Source: Microcoleus sp. FACHB-672 (GTDB taxonomy: Bacteria > Cyanobacteriota > Cyanobacteriia > Cyanobacteriales > Oscillatoriaceae). Taken from it: DNA of 64,000 nucleotides. Below the pieces are notes generated by a model. It had not been told where the DNA came from. It saw only the letters and a program-made list of their open reading frames with translations, and made no database searches. This document shows, in pieces, positions 9,055-17,235 of the stretch (its first letter is position 1; each line of letters starts with the position of its first letter). The stretch is taken from assembly GCF_014695725.1 (NCBI RefSeq), contig NZ_JACJOU010000013.1, positions 248,001 to 312,000 of the forward strand, read 5' to 3'. Made by a program: the position numbers and the translations under genes.

Positions 9055-10005
9055 ATGCCACTTTACAAACTAGAGGATTTTAATCCTAGCTATCGCGAAC
9101 AAGCTTTTGATGGCGAAGACATTAAAGGGCTGGATGTTTATGCCGGCAGCTCAAATGAGAAAATTGGTAAGATTCATGACGCCTTAGTAGATGAAATGGG
9201 GCGCTTCCGGTATCTGGTTATTGATACCGGCTTTTGGATTTTTGGCAAAAAGGTGCTGCTGCCAGTCGGTCGTTGCCGTGTGGATGTTAACGCCCAACGG
9301 GTTTATGCGATGGGGCTGGTGAGCAAAGAGCAAGCGGAGCACTTGCCTGAGTACGATGAAAGCATGACCGTTGATTACGCTTACGAAGAGCGAGTGCGCG
9401 GTGTCTACCGGACTCCCAGCGTAGAAGGATCATTACCTGTAGAAACATCAGCGCAGCTGGAAGCACCGCGAGTTAGATCCGTTGCCACTCCAGTTACTTC
9501 AGAACAAACTGTTGCCAATCCCTTCGGTTCAGCTCCTGATGAAGCCACGCTTTACAACTATGATCGAGAACCCACGCTTTACCAGATGAACGAGCAAGAT
9601 CATCAAAAGCTGCGGCTGTACGAAGAACGGCTGGTTGCAAATAAAAGTCGGCATCGGGCGGGTGCGGTAGAAATTGGCAAGCGCGTTGAAACCGAAGTCG
9701 CACGTGCTGCCGTGCCGGTGGAGAAAGATCGAGTTGTTATTGAGCGAACACAGCTTAATGCTGGACAGGCCGTGAGTCCGGGTAGCGTTGATTTCCATGA
9801 AGGCGAAGTCGCACGAGTTGAACTTTACGAAGAAGTTGCTGATATCAAAAAGCAAGCTTTTGTGCGCGAGGAAGTCAATATTAGGAAAGAAACTGAACGG
9901 GACATGGTACAGGCTGAGGAAGTCCTGCGTCGCGAAGAATTAGAGGTGCACACGGAAGGGAATCCGGTTGTGGAGCGAAATAATCGGCCCAGAACTGACC
10001 GTTAA
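9055..10005 (+). CDS. PRC-barrel and DUF2382 (YsnF/AvaK-type) stress protein
   Basis: The protein has 316 residues. Residues of about 20-95 form a PRC-barrel (GLDVYAGSSNEKIGKIHDAL, then RFRYLVIDTGFW). A linker follows, and residues of about 185-300 match the charged DUF2382 domain, seen in Bacillus YsnF and in the akinete marker AvaK of Anabaena. Such proteins are associated with general stress or resting cells; their biochemistry is not established. The ATG has a purine-rich AGGAAG ribosome site. A strong terminator follows at 10037. The shared upstream region with the divergent membrane protein supports a common stress response. Confidence 0.85.
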   Translation: MPLYKLEDFNPSYREQAFDGEDIKGLDVYAGSSNEKIGKIHDALVDEMGRFRYLVIDTGFWIFGKKVLLPVGRCRVDVNAQRVYAMGLVSKEQAEHLPEYDESMTVDYAYEERVRGVYRTPSVEGSLPVETSAQLEAPRVRSVATPVTSEQTVANPFGSAPDEATLYNYDREPTLYQMNEQDHQKLRLYEERLVANKSRHRAGAVEIGKRVETEVARAAVPVEKDRVVIERTQLNAGQAVSPGSVDFHEGEVARVELYEEVADIKKQAFVREEVNIRKETERDMVQAEEVLRREELEVHTEGNPVVERNNRPRTDR

Positions 10006-10036
10006 GTTACGTTTTTGAGGTTTTGAATTGAGTTGT

Positions 10037-10080
10037 GATGCCGGCATTAAATAACTGCCGGCATCATTGCTCAATTTTTG
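10037..10080 (+). terminator. Terminator after the DUF2382 gene
   Basis: GATGCCGGCA (10037-10046) and TGCCGGCATC (10056-10065) form a perfect 10-bp stem with a 9-base loop, followed after a short gap by AATTTTTGTTTTT. The stem is built from the GCCGGC motif that is so common in this genome. Confidence 0.75.
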
Positions 10081-10402
10081 TTTTTCCTCACCATTCAGTT
10101 GGGATGAATGCGCTAAGTAGGGGAATACAATCGCACAGTATGATGGAAAGTTTTCTAAAAAGTAGCCAATTTGGCAACACAGCTTTGTTAAAGTGGCTTT
10201 TAATAAGTTTACCAAGCTCATGTTGATTGAGGGTGCCTTACTTAGCGCTAAAATTCTGGGAAAAAACTAGGAAACCCTACGCCAATTAAATATTAAATAA
10301 ATGCTTTTTAATGGTAAGGTATTCTAAAAATTCTCATTCTCAAAGCTTTCACGAAGCTCGTTTGCTACATAATGACAACTTGACATTTAAGGAGGATGTT
10401 TG
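10081..10402. other. Spacer before the SLH-protein gene
   Basis: There is no gene here. GCGCTAAGTA at 10110-10119 is mirrored by TACTTAGCGC at 10239-10248, too far apart for a simple hairpin. The ribosome site AAGGAGG (10389-10395) lies 7 bases before the ATG at 10403 and decides that start over an out-of-frame ATG at 10396 and an in-frame TTG at 10400. Confidence 0.4.
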
Positions 10403-11434
10403 ATGAATAAAGGATTTGCGGGTATATCAGCTGGCGCATTAGTGCTAGCAATTGGGATAATAGGCGAGGCAACGATAGCTTTGGTCTCGACCGCTCAAGT
10501 TTCTGGAGACAATACATTTCGTGACGTCAAACCAGATTACTGGGCGACTCCATTTATTCAAGCCTTAGCGAATAAAGGCATGGTTGCGGGTTATAGGGAT
10601 GGAACGTTCAAACCAGAGAAAGCAGTAGATCGCGATGAGTTTGCGGCAATGATCCGCCAAGCGTTCGAGGAAAAGCCGGTGAGAAGTATTCCCAGTGGAA
10701 GTGCTTTTAAAGATGTTCCTGAAGGCAACTGGGCAGCGCCTCCTATTGAAGAAGCTTACGAAACAGGCTTTATGGAAGGCACCCCCGATAATAAGTTTCT
10801 TCCGCAAAAGCCGCTTTCTAGAACTGAAGCGTTAGTTGCTTTAATGAAGGGACTGGATATGTCCTCTAAGCAACCAGAAACGACCGCTAAAGCAACGCCA
10901 GCTCCAATTTCAGCGGCAACGGCAAATCCAGCCTCTACTCCTCAAAAAAATCAACGTCGATTCATTGGGAACCCCTTGCTGTTTCCAATCGCATCGACTG
11001 CAATGATGACACCGTTTTTACAGATAGCTTCGCAAAAGCCGATTCAGCAAGCTCTGACTGCTGTTTCGTCGCAGAAGCCGGCTCAGAAAGCTGTGAGTAC
11101 CGCTCCAGCAGCAGTTGTCAGTAAGCCAAAGGCAAATGCTAAGCTGGCAGCCGCGGATGTGCTTAAGTTGTATTACAAAGATGCAGGGAAAATCCCTAAA
11201 AGTGCGGTTAATGATGTAGCTGCTGCGACTCAAGCCAATATAGTTGTCAACTATCCAGATGCAAAGGTTTTTAATCCTGATAAGCTGCTAAATCGGGCGG
11301 CGGCTGCGGCAATCATTCATCAAGCTTTAGTTAATCAAGGTAAGTTGGAAGCTCTTCCTAAGAATGTTGCGGCTTCTAAATACATTGTTGATTCTAGTGC
11401 TAAAAATAACCAAGCTGCCCAAGTTCCTAAGTAA
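10403..11434 (+). CDS. Secreted S-layer homology (SLH) domain protein
   Basis: The protein has 343 residues. A hydrophobic N-terminus (residues of about 5-30) should act as a signal peptide. SLH repeat 1 is at about 38-90 (FRDVKPDYWATPFIQALANK, then GTFKP and RDEFAAMI). SLH repeat 2 is at about 98-150 (FKDVPEGNWAAPPIEEAYET). A Pro/Gln/Ala-rich linker follows, then a degenerate third SLH-like segment at about 250-315. SLH domains bind cell-wall-linked polymers, so the protein should sit in the envelope. It lacks the porin barrel of the larger cyanobacterial SLH-OprB proteins. The strong AAGGAGG ribosome site suggests high expression. Confidence 0.85.
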   Translation: MNKGFAGISAGALVLAIGIIGEATIALVSTAQVSGDNTFRDVKPDYWATPFIQALANKGMVAGYRDGTFKPEKAVDRDEFAAMIRQAFEEKPVRSIPSGSAFKDVPEGNWAAPPIEEAYETGFMEGTPDNKFLPQKPLSRTEALVALMKGLDMSSKQPETTAKATPAPISAATANPASTPQKNQRRFIGNPLLFPIASTAMMTPFLQIASQKPIQQALTAVSSQKPAQKAVSTAPAAVVSKPKANAKLAAADVLKLYYKDAGKIPKSAVNDVAAATQANIVVNYPDAKVFNPDKLLNRAAAAAIIHQALVNQGKLEALPKNVAASKYIVDSSAKNNQAAQVPK

Positions 11435-11545
11435 GTTTGTCAGGGGTGTTGCTAGTCGGCACTCCGCTGAATTTGCATTGAACTCAATGATAGGCTAACC
11501 ACCGGCAACGGATTTGTAAGTTTAAGTTCCATTGCCGGTTAGCTT

Positions 11546-12481
11546 TTAAGAAGCCGAAAGAATTTCGTCGTCTGTGGAGAAATCAACTTCGGCTTTCTCG
11601 CGACCGGCTGTTAGATAATCATTTTGGAAGGAATCTTTTAAGCCGGCAATTAGCTCGTATTCTGGTTGCCAATTCAGTTCACTCATGGCTTTGTGAACAT
11701 CGGCAAAAAAGTGCTGAACGCGCATGGGGAAGGCTTTGCGTTTGCCAAAATCAAACTTTTTGGGTTCGTAATGCACCAGTTGCACCGACTCAGGTGATTT
11801 ACCGACTGCTTCTGCACAGGCACGGGCTAAACCATCAAAGGTGACATAGCGATCGCCTGAGACATTATAAATCTGTCCGATGGCTTTTTCGTTGCCGAGT
11901 ACGGCTGCCATTGCGTTGGCTAAATCTTGACAGTGACCGAATTGTGTGAAATGAGTGCCATTTCCAGGGATAGGAATAGGGCGATCCCGCACAATGCGAT
12001 CAAAAAACCAGGCTTCTAGATCGTTATAATTTTGTGGGCCGTAAATATAAGTAGGGCGAATAGAGGTAAACGGTAATCCCTGTTCTGTGAGATAGGCTTC
12101 CGTTTCATGCTTGCCTTTGTGCCGGCTTTTTGGGTCAACTGGATCGCCTTCTTTATGCGGCATTTGGTCAGATTTGAGATAGACGCCGGCGGAACTCATG
12201 TAAACAAAATGCTTCACCCGACCTTTAAATATTTCTGCGAGGGGTTGGGTATCACTCAGTTCGCGGCCATTATTATCAAAGATAGCATCAAATTCTTCTT
12301 TTTCAAGCTTTTCTTTTAGTTGTGCAGCATCTGTACGATCCCCGTGAATTTGTTGCAAACCTTCAACGGGAGCCGATTTTTTTCCGCGATTAAATAAGAC
12401 AATCTCATGTCCTTGTTTAACCAAAATTTTAGTTAAATAAACCCCGATAAACCGGGTGCCACCCATGATTAGAATTCGCAT
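11546..12481 (-). CDS. NAD-dependent epimerase/dehydratase family protein, CSP41-like
   Basis: The protein has 311 residues and an atypical short-chain dehydrogenase fold. GGTRFIGVYL at residues of about 7-16 is the dinucleotide-binding loop. RELSDTQPLAEIFKGRVKHF and YMSSAGVYLKSDQMP resemble the cyanobacterial homologues of chloroplast stem-loop binding protein CSP41, which binds and cleaves RNA in plastids. Whether this one acts on a sugar nucleotide or on RNA cannot be told from sequence. The ATG at 12481 is preceded by GAGGA; an earlier in-frame start at 12526 would add an unlikely tail. surE lies upstream on the same strand, 111 bases away, so the two may be co-transcribed. Confidence 0.85.
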   Translation of the reverse strand: MRILIMGGTRFIGVYLTKILVKQGHEIVLFNRGKKSAPVEGLQQIHGDRTDAAQLKEKLEKEEFDAIFDNNGRELSDTQPLAEIFKGRVKHFVYMSSAGVYLKSDQMPHKEGDPVDPKSRHKGKHETEAYLTEQGLPFTSIRPTYIYGPQNYNDLEAWFFDRIVRDRPIPIPGNGTHFTQFGHCQDLANAMAAVLGNEKAIGQIYNVSGDRYVTFDGLARACAEAVGKSPESVQLVHYEPKKFDFGKRKAFPMRVQHFFADVHKAMSELNWQPEYELIAGLKDSFQNDYLTAGREKAEVDFSTDDEILSAS

Positions 12482-12592
12482 TTTCCTCAATCCTCTTGAT
12501 TTGTAATTACGCCACTTCCACAGCAATTACACAGGAAGTTAGCTCTCTTCGTGACTTTAACAATTATGGGAAGGCGCGAAGCCGGCATTTTA

Positions 12593-13267
12593 TTAAAGTC
12601 GCAGTTGAGTTACAGCAATTTTACCAGAGAAGCAGACATCAACATCAGTGCCGGTGGTGCGCTTTCTATTTGCATATTCTCCGAAGTAATAAAAGTTATC
12701 GCCTTCGATGCGATAATTGACCGGCAACGGATGCGAACAAGGCTCACAAAACACGACTTCTGGATCGGGATCTCCGGGTAGTAAATGCGGGAGATTGATG
12801 TTCCAGTAATTTCCAGGTTCGAGGGTTCTGTTGAATAAATCAGCTAATACATTTGCCGTCCATTTGGCAGCTACATCCCAATCAACATTTTGTTTGCCTT
12901 TTCGATAGTGGGAAACAGCAATTCCAGGGATGCGATGAAAGGCGGCTTCTCGCACGGCGGCGACGGTTCCTGATATGTAAATATCGGCACCCATATTGCC
13001 GCCGGCATTGATGCCAGACAGCACCCATTTGACATCAGGGCAAAGATGCGTAATCGCAAGGCGGGTGCAGTCAGCAGGAGTGCCGGCGATTGCATACTCA
13101 GTTTCAGAGCGTTTGTGAACGTGGATCGCTTGAGTTGTGGTAACTCGATGCCCACATCCCGACCATTCTTGTTTGGGTGCGACAATGATGCCGGTGTCGT
13201 TTACCGCTTTCTGAAGTGCCCTGATTCCGGGGGCGTCGATTCCGTCGTCGTTAGTTAGAATTAGCAT
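12593..13267 (-). CDS. surE: 5'/3'-nucleotidase SurE
   Basis: SurE dephosphorylates nucleoside monophosphates and is linked to stationary-phase survival. The N-terminal MLILTNDDG carries the metal-binding aspartates D7 and D8. S36 (EWSGCG) and the Asn of SGINAGGN (N87) complete the metal site, and SGTVAAVREA follows as in the family. At 224 residues it is slightly shorter than many SurE proteins but appears complete. The ATG at 13267 leaves no room for an alternative. It is followed on the same strand by the CSP41-like gene. Confidence 0.93.
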   Translation of the reverse strand: MLILTNDDGIDAPGIRALQKAVNDTGIIVAPKQEWSGCGHRVTTTQAIHVHKRSETEYAIAGTPADCTRLAITHLCPDVKWVLSGINAGGNMGADIYISGTVAAVREAAFHRIPGIAVSHYRKGKQNVDWDVAAKWTANVLADLFNRTLEPGNYWNINLPHLLPGDPDPEVVFCEPCSHPLPVNYRIEGDNFYYFGEYANRKRTTGTDVDVCFSGKIAVTQLRL

Positions 13268-13760
13268 TTAGGTGAGTACGTTGAGTCGTAAAGCCATTAT
13301 TAAGCTTCTCATAGTTAAAAAGCATTAGCTATGAATTAGCAAAATGGGCGAGAGTCTTTCACCACAGAAATAGCAGCCGGCATCAAAATTGTTTTCCGTT
13401 ACGAAATCATATTACAGCACTACTCGCTTTTAAAAAAACAAAATTTATTTTAAATTTTTATCTATAAAATTACTTTAGATTGTTATCTGGTTATAGCCTT
13501 ACTGGATTAAAATATGTCGCCTAATTTATGTTCATGAAGGCGAATGCTTTAACTATATTAAAATCTCTAAAAAACAATGGGGCAATTCAGAGGATCGCCC
13601 CAATAAAATTATGTTTTGATAGCGCACCTTGCGGCTAATCTAGCTAGCCGACTATACAGACAAGTTATGTCAAGACCATTAGCATCTTTGAGCCAAAATC
13701 AATCATAACTGTCAAAAAATTAGCCCCGATTTACTTCAAAATTACAACTTTCTTGACCGC
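13268..13760. other. AT-rich spacer between surE and the DUF4168 gene
   Basis: No reading frame is convincing. The spacer contains the minus-strand terminator at 13569-13601 and a small CGGCTA/TAGCCG hairpin at 13632-13650. The part next to surE (13268-13500) is AT-rich and must hold its promoter. Confidence 0.4.
13569..13601 (-). terminator. Likely terminator of the DUF4168 gene
   Basis: On the minus strand GGGGCGAT and ATTGCCCC pair (one G-T wobble) around a 7-base loop, followed by ATTGTTTTTT. It lies 160 bases beyond the stop of the gene ending at 13761, which is rather far. Confidence 0.5.
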
Positions 13761-14246
13761 CTACTTTTGTTGAAGACGAAGCATTGCGTCTTTTACTTGC
13801 TGTTGCAGAGTCGAGTTATTTTGTAAGCTCACAGTAATGGCGTTAAATCGGGTAATTGTTAGGCCGTTGCTTTCAACAATCTGCTTCGATTGATTACAGT
13901 AATTCACTGCAATATCCCTCACATTTCGGGGAAGTGAATCAATGCTACCGGCTTGGCTGCAAACAATATTGGGAACCTCATTAGACCCAATCGTGCTTTT
14001 AATTTTTTCATAAGCTTGCTGCCGGCCTTTTTCAAGAGCCAAGACAGTTCGAGCGTAGCTCGTTATCTCTGTCTCATTGACTTGAGCCTGTGCTGCTGTG
14101 CTAAACACCAACCCAGGTGAGCCGGCAGAAAAACCAGGAATCAGCCCGGAAACTAAACCCACTGTGGAAAGAATGCCGACTGCTAGACATTTCGAGAGTA
14201 ATCGGCTGATGTGAAGTTGAGAACCGTGATAGAAGAAATTAATCAT
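13761..14246 (-). CDS. Secreted DUF4168 domain protein
   Basis: The protein has 161 residues. A hydrophobic segment (residues of about 15-50, ending AAQAQ) is a signal peptide with a plausible AQA cleavage site. The mature part (EITSYARTVLALEKGRQQAY, then ITRFNAIT and VKDAMLRL) matches DUF4168, a helical periplasmic family found in cyanobacteria and proteobacteria with no known activity. Two Cys residues (in IVCSQ and NYCNQ) could form a disulfide. I chose the ATG at 14246; a TTG five codons earlier is possible. Confidence 0.72.
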   Translation of the reverse strand: MINFFYHGSQLHISRLLSKCLAVGILSTVGLVSGLIPGFSAGSPGLVFSTAAQAQVNETEITSYARTVLALEKGRQQAYEKIKSTIGSNEVPNIVCSQAGSIDSLPRNVRDIAVNYCNQSKQIVESNGLTITRFNAITVSLQNNSTLQQQVKDAMLRLQQK

Positions 14247-14591
14247 GATTGCGTGGGACAAAAAACTAGAAATAAACCCGATACCAAGTTTGAACTATTT
14301 TACGAGAGGGAAGTTCCAGGCTAAAACTTCCGAAAGTTATAAAAATCTGGAGATTTTCACAGGCGTGGCCGTGACTCAACAAAACTCTCTGTAATAGCTC
14401 TGGATTTTATAGACAAAGCTGACTGCCGGCAAGAGTGCTTTTTGGACAGCTATCTGCACTAGCAGTTAAGCCCTAACGACTCTCCAGGGTTTTTAGACAA
14501 ATATTCGTCTAGAGATTTTACGCAATATAAGGTATCTTTTTCTACCATATCTAAAAGATGTTGAAGCTTATAAAAAGCTTTGATAAAGTCT
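14247..14591. other. Spacer between the DUF4168 gene and holA
   Basis: It contains short hairpins only: TAGAC/GTCTA near 14495-14512 and AAGCTT/AAGCTT near 14563-14578. I see no gene, RNA or clear terminator. Confidence 0.3.
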
Positions 14592-15578
14592 TTATGAAAG
14601 AACTTGGCAGAGTTCAATGACTTTAGTTTGCAGAGCCGGCATTTCTTCCGCCCCTCGCTTCAGACTGATTTCTAACTCTAGCAACACCGGCAGAGCTTTT
14701 TGCAATTGTTCAAACCTGAGATTTTTAACCTCTTGACGCAGAAAATAAATACGTTTGGGATTGCCCACCTCTGCCGCTTGTGCGATTCGCTCATCAGCCT
14801 CACCGGCATCCATCATCAGCCGCACCCACAACCACGTCCGAAACTGACCGATCAGCGTCGCTACAATCCGCAAACCGGGTTCATTGCGATTGATTAAGTC
14901 TGACACAATTGCCACAGCCGTTGCAGCATCTCCCGTGCGAATCGCAGCCGCCAGTTGCAAGCTATTTTGGGTACTAGAAATCGTCAGCGACGCCACATCT
15001 TGCGCACCAATTACTGGATTACTTCTGCCGGCAGCATAAAGCCGCAACTTCCCCAACTCCGCATAAAGTTGTCTCGTATCATTCCCCACCGCTTGCGCCA
15101 GCATTTCTGCCCCGTCCCCCGTCAATTTCACCCCAACATCATCGGCAGCCTCACGCACGTGTCTCACCAGCTCATCCGTCTTCCACGGGGGAATTGTCGC
15201 AAATTCCCGCACATTCTTGCCGGCACATTTTTGCAGCAGCTTTGTCGATTTGAGGCGTCCATCAGGTTTGTTGCGCGTCGTCAGCAGCAGCACACAAGAC
15301 TCTGGAATCACCGGCAGCGTCCGTTCCAACTGCGCCAGCAACTCAGGAGAACACTGTTGGCACAGCGTCGTATCAACCAACCAAACCAAACGATCGCCAG
15401 CACCAAACGCCGGTGTCATAGCTTGGTTAAGTGCCACAATCGCAGCATCCGATTGGTCGGGTGGAATTTTATCATAGTTAAAACTCACCCAATTAGAGTC
15501 AAGGACGCGATCCCGGAGAACGTCAACAGCTTTAGCAATCGCAAAGTCATCTTCTCCCCAATAGAGGTAAATTGGCAT
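14592..15578 (-). CDS. holA: DNA polymerase III subunit delta
   Basis: Delta opens the beta sliding clamp within the clamp-loader complex. The protein has 328 residues, usual for the family. MPIYLYWGEDDFAIAKAV is the typical N-terminus of the cyanobacterial protein (delta has a Rossmann-like AAA+ domain without a P-loop). The central LAQAVGNDTRQLYAELGKL helix bundle and the C-terminal LLELEISLKRG region are conserved. The ATG at 15578 fits the family; 66 more in-frame codons upstream read as non-homologous sequence. It is divergent from the 2H phosphoesterase gene, whose start is 33 bases away, so the two promoters must overlap the other gene's 5' end. Confidence 0.92.
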   Translation of the reverse strand: MPIYLYWGEDDFAIAKAVDVLRDRVLDSNWVSFNYDKIPPDQSDAAIVALNQAMTPAFGAGDRLVWLVDTTLCQQCSPELLAQLERTLPVIPESCVLLLTTRNKPDGRLKSTKLLQKCAGKNVREFATIPPWKTDELVRHVREAADDVGVKLTGDGAEMLAQAVGNDTRQLYAELGKLRLYAAGRSNPVIGAQDVASLTISSTQNSLQLAAAIRTGDAATAVAIVSDLINRNEPGLRIVATLIGQFRTWLWVRLMMDAGEADERIAQAAEVGNPKRIYFLRQEVKNLRFEQLQKALPVLLELEISLKRGAEEMPALQTKVIELCQVLS

Positions 15579-15610
15579 AAAGAGTACCTTAGATCGTGAG
15601 GCGATCGAGA

Positions 15611-16396
15611 TTGGACGATACCTATCAGATTTACTTAAATCGGGTAGCGCGGATGATGCAGCTAGAAACATATCTATCCGGGCTACAGCACATTCAGGAG
15701 TCTCCGAAGTTTCAACCCACATCAGCTGGAGACAGGCAACCCGTGCCGTTTCCAGGCTATACAGTGACAGCACCACCGTGGGAAGATGACTCGGAGAACA
15801 CTGAATTTTACACTAACTTGCACAGCTGTCAACAACATCTGTTGCAGCAGTTAGACACCGGCTTATTGGTGCCGGTGCCTCCTGAAAGCTTTCATTTGAC
15901 CTTAGGAGACTTGATTTGGGACAGTGCCTACCGGCACGCCAATAAAAATCCGGAATTTGAAGAGCAACTACGTGATCAGATCGCTCAAAGCTTTAAGCAG
16001 TACGAATCTGAAGTTGGGGGGAACGCTCAGATCCGCTGGCAGATACTAGGGCTAATGGTGAGAACCCGCGCCATAGCCGTTTGTTTAGTGCCCAGAGACG
16101 AGGACTCCTATGATCGGATTGTCAAGTTGCGCCGAGCAATGTATCAAAATGCCGGTTTAATTGGTTTGGGGATTGAGCAACAGTATCATTTCACCCCTCA
16201 TGTCACCTTGGGCTACTTTGGTGAAGTGAGTCCCGATCTGGATCGCGAACGCCTCAGTGTCCTCCTACATGAGTACAACCAGCACTGGATTGACGAGGAA
16301 CCCCACGAACTCCGGGTGCGCCGCGCCGAACTTCGGAAGTTTGACGACATGACGCGCTACTATCGTGAGTCTGATTGGCCGGCTGTAGAGTTCTAA
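15611..16396 (+). CDS. 2H phosphoesterase-like protein (DUF1868)
   Basis: The protein has 261 residues from the TTG at 15611, or 266 from a GTG at 15596. Two H-x-T-L motifs, FHLTLGDL near residue 95 and HVTLGYF near 197, are the paired catalytic motifs of the 2H superfamily (RNA ligase-like cyclic phosphodiesterases). The substrate is unknown. The TTG is favoured because it is preceded by GAGG at a good distance and because homologues, as I remember them, begin near DDTYQ. A hairpin terminator follows at 16444. Confidence 0.78.
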   Translation: MDDTYQIYLNRVARMMQLETYLSGLQHIQESPKFQPTSAGDRQPVPFPGYTVTAPPWEDDSENTEFYTNLHSCQQHLLQQLDTGLLVPVPPESFHLTLGDLIWDSAYRHANKNPEFEEQLRDQIAQSFKQYESEVGGNAQIRWQILGLMVRTRAIAVCLVPRDEDSYDRIVKLRRAMYQNAGLIGLGIEQQYHFTPHVTLGYFGEVSPDLDRERLSVLLHEYNQHWIDEEPHELRVRRAELRKFDDMTRYYRESDWPAVEF

Positions 16397-16443
16397 GTCA
16401 TGAGTCATGGGACTTTTGATGTAGGATCTCGCCATATCTAAGC

Positions 16444-16500
16444 AATGGGGAATGAGGCATGGAAAAAAGAACAATGCCCCATTCCCCATTTTTTATTTTC
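16444..16500 (+). terminator. Long-stem terminator between the 2H gene and cobH
   Basis: AATGGGGAATGAGGCAT (16444-16460) pairs with ATGCCCCATTCCCCATT (16474-16490) at 16 of 17 positions. A 13-base loop separates them and TTTTATTTT follows. The same CCCCATTCCC words recur near 46285, so it derives from a dispersed repeat. Confidence 0.7.
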
Positions 16501-16519
16501 CCTTCCCATTCCCAACAAT

Positions 16520-17149
16520 ATGTTGCCCATCCATCCGATCATGGAACAAAGCTTCGCCGCGATTGACCGAGAAATTGGCGAACACAACTTTAGCCCCGCT
16601 GAGTATGCAATTGTGCGGCGGGTAATTCACAGCACAGCAGATTTTGAATTTAAACAACTGATTCACTTCAGTCCGGGATCAATCGAGGGGGCAGTCACAG
16701 CACTGCGCCGGCAGGTTCCCATCGTCACAGATGTCAGCATGGTGAAACAGGGGGTGATAAGTTCTGTCAATCAAAGCTTTGGCAACCCGCTGATCAGTGC
16801 CGTTGAACAGGCACAGTTGGCGCTTGCCGGTAAAACGCGTACCGAAACCGGAATGCTGAAATGTTTGGAACAATGGCCAGATGCTATTTTTGTGATTGGG
16901 AATGCGCCCACTGCCTTACTCGCCCTTTGCGCCCATTTCACCACCGCCCCAACCCTGCCGGCATTAATCATTGGAGCACCTGTTGGGTTTATTTCAGTCA
17001 TCGAGTCCAAAGCAGCGCTTGCCCAGTTGCCGGTGCCCCAGATTCGCGTAGAGGGGCGTAAAGGTGGCTCGCCGGTTGCTGCCGCCATCCTCAACGCTTT
17101 AATCGTTTTAGCTTGGGGAGAGGGGCAGAAGGGGAGTGCTGAGTGCTGA
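16520..17149 (+). CDS. cobH: Precorrin-8X methylmutase
   Basis: This enzyme moves the C-11 methyl to C-12 to give hydrogenobyrinate or its cobalt form during corrin synthesis (CobH/CbiC). The protein has 209 residues. The catalytic His is H37 in VRRVIHSTADFEF. VTDVSMVKQGV and the glycine-rich IIGAPVGFISVIESKAAL are strongly conserved. The ATG at 16520 fits the family; 25 upstream in-frame codons run through the terminator repeat and are not coding. The last codons (GSAEC) and the stop fall inside a GAGTGCTGAGTGCTGAGT repeat, so the natural C-terminus has been replaced by repeat sequence. No other cobalamin gene lies nearby. Confidence 0.92.
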   Translation: MLPIHPIMEQSFAAIDREIGEHNFSPAEYAIVRRVIHSTADFEFKQLIHFSPGSIEGAVTALRRQVPIVTDVSMVKQGVISSVNQSFGNPLISAVEQAQLALAGKTRTETGMLKCLEQWPDAIFVIGNAPTALLALCAHFTTAPTLPALIIGAPVGFISVIESKAALAQLPVPQIRVEGRKGGSPVAAAILNALIVLAWGEGQKGSAEC

Positions 17150-17154
17150 GTGGG
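17134..17154. repeat. Dispersed AGTGCTGAGTGCTGAGT repeat
   Basis: A tandem GTGCTGA unit overlaps the 3' end of cobH. Related copies lie at 35877-35930 (inverted, over the 3' end of cofH) and 46225-46250 (next to the DUF3318 start). It is a common type of cyanobacterial intergenic repeat. Confidence 0.55.
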
Positions 17155-17235
17155 ACAAGAGGGTGAGAAACAGGCAAGGATTATTAGTAGCTTCTGAAAA
17201 CCGGCTTTGGGATCACAGATGCCCAGAGGCTTCTT

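Noticed and set aside
14955-15599. 214-codon plus-strand frame opposite holA
   Set aside because: It lies fully antisense to holA, with Arg/His-rich shadow composition.
15579-15776. 66-codon N-terminal extension of holA
   Set aside because: The family begins at MPIYLYWGEDD. The extension overlaps the divergent 2H gene.
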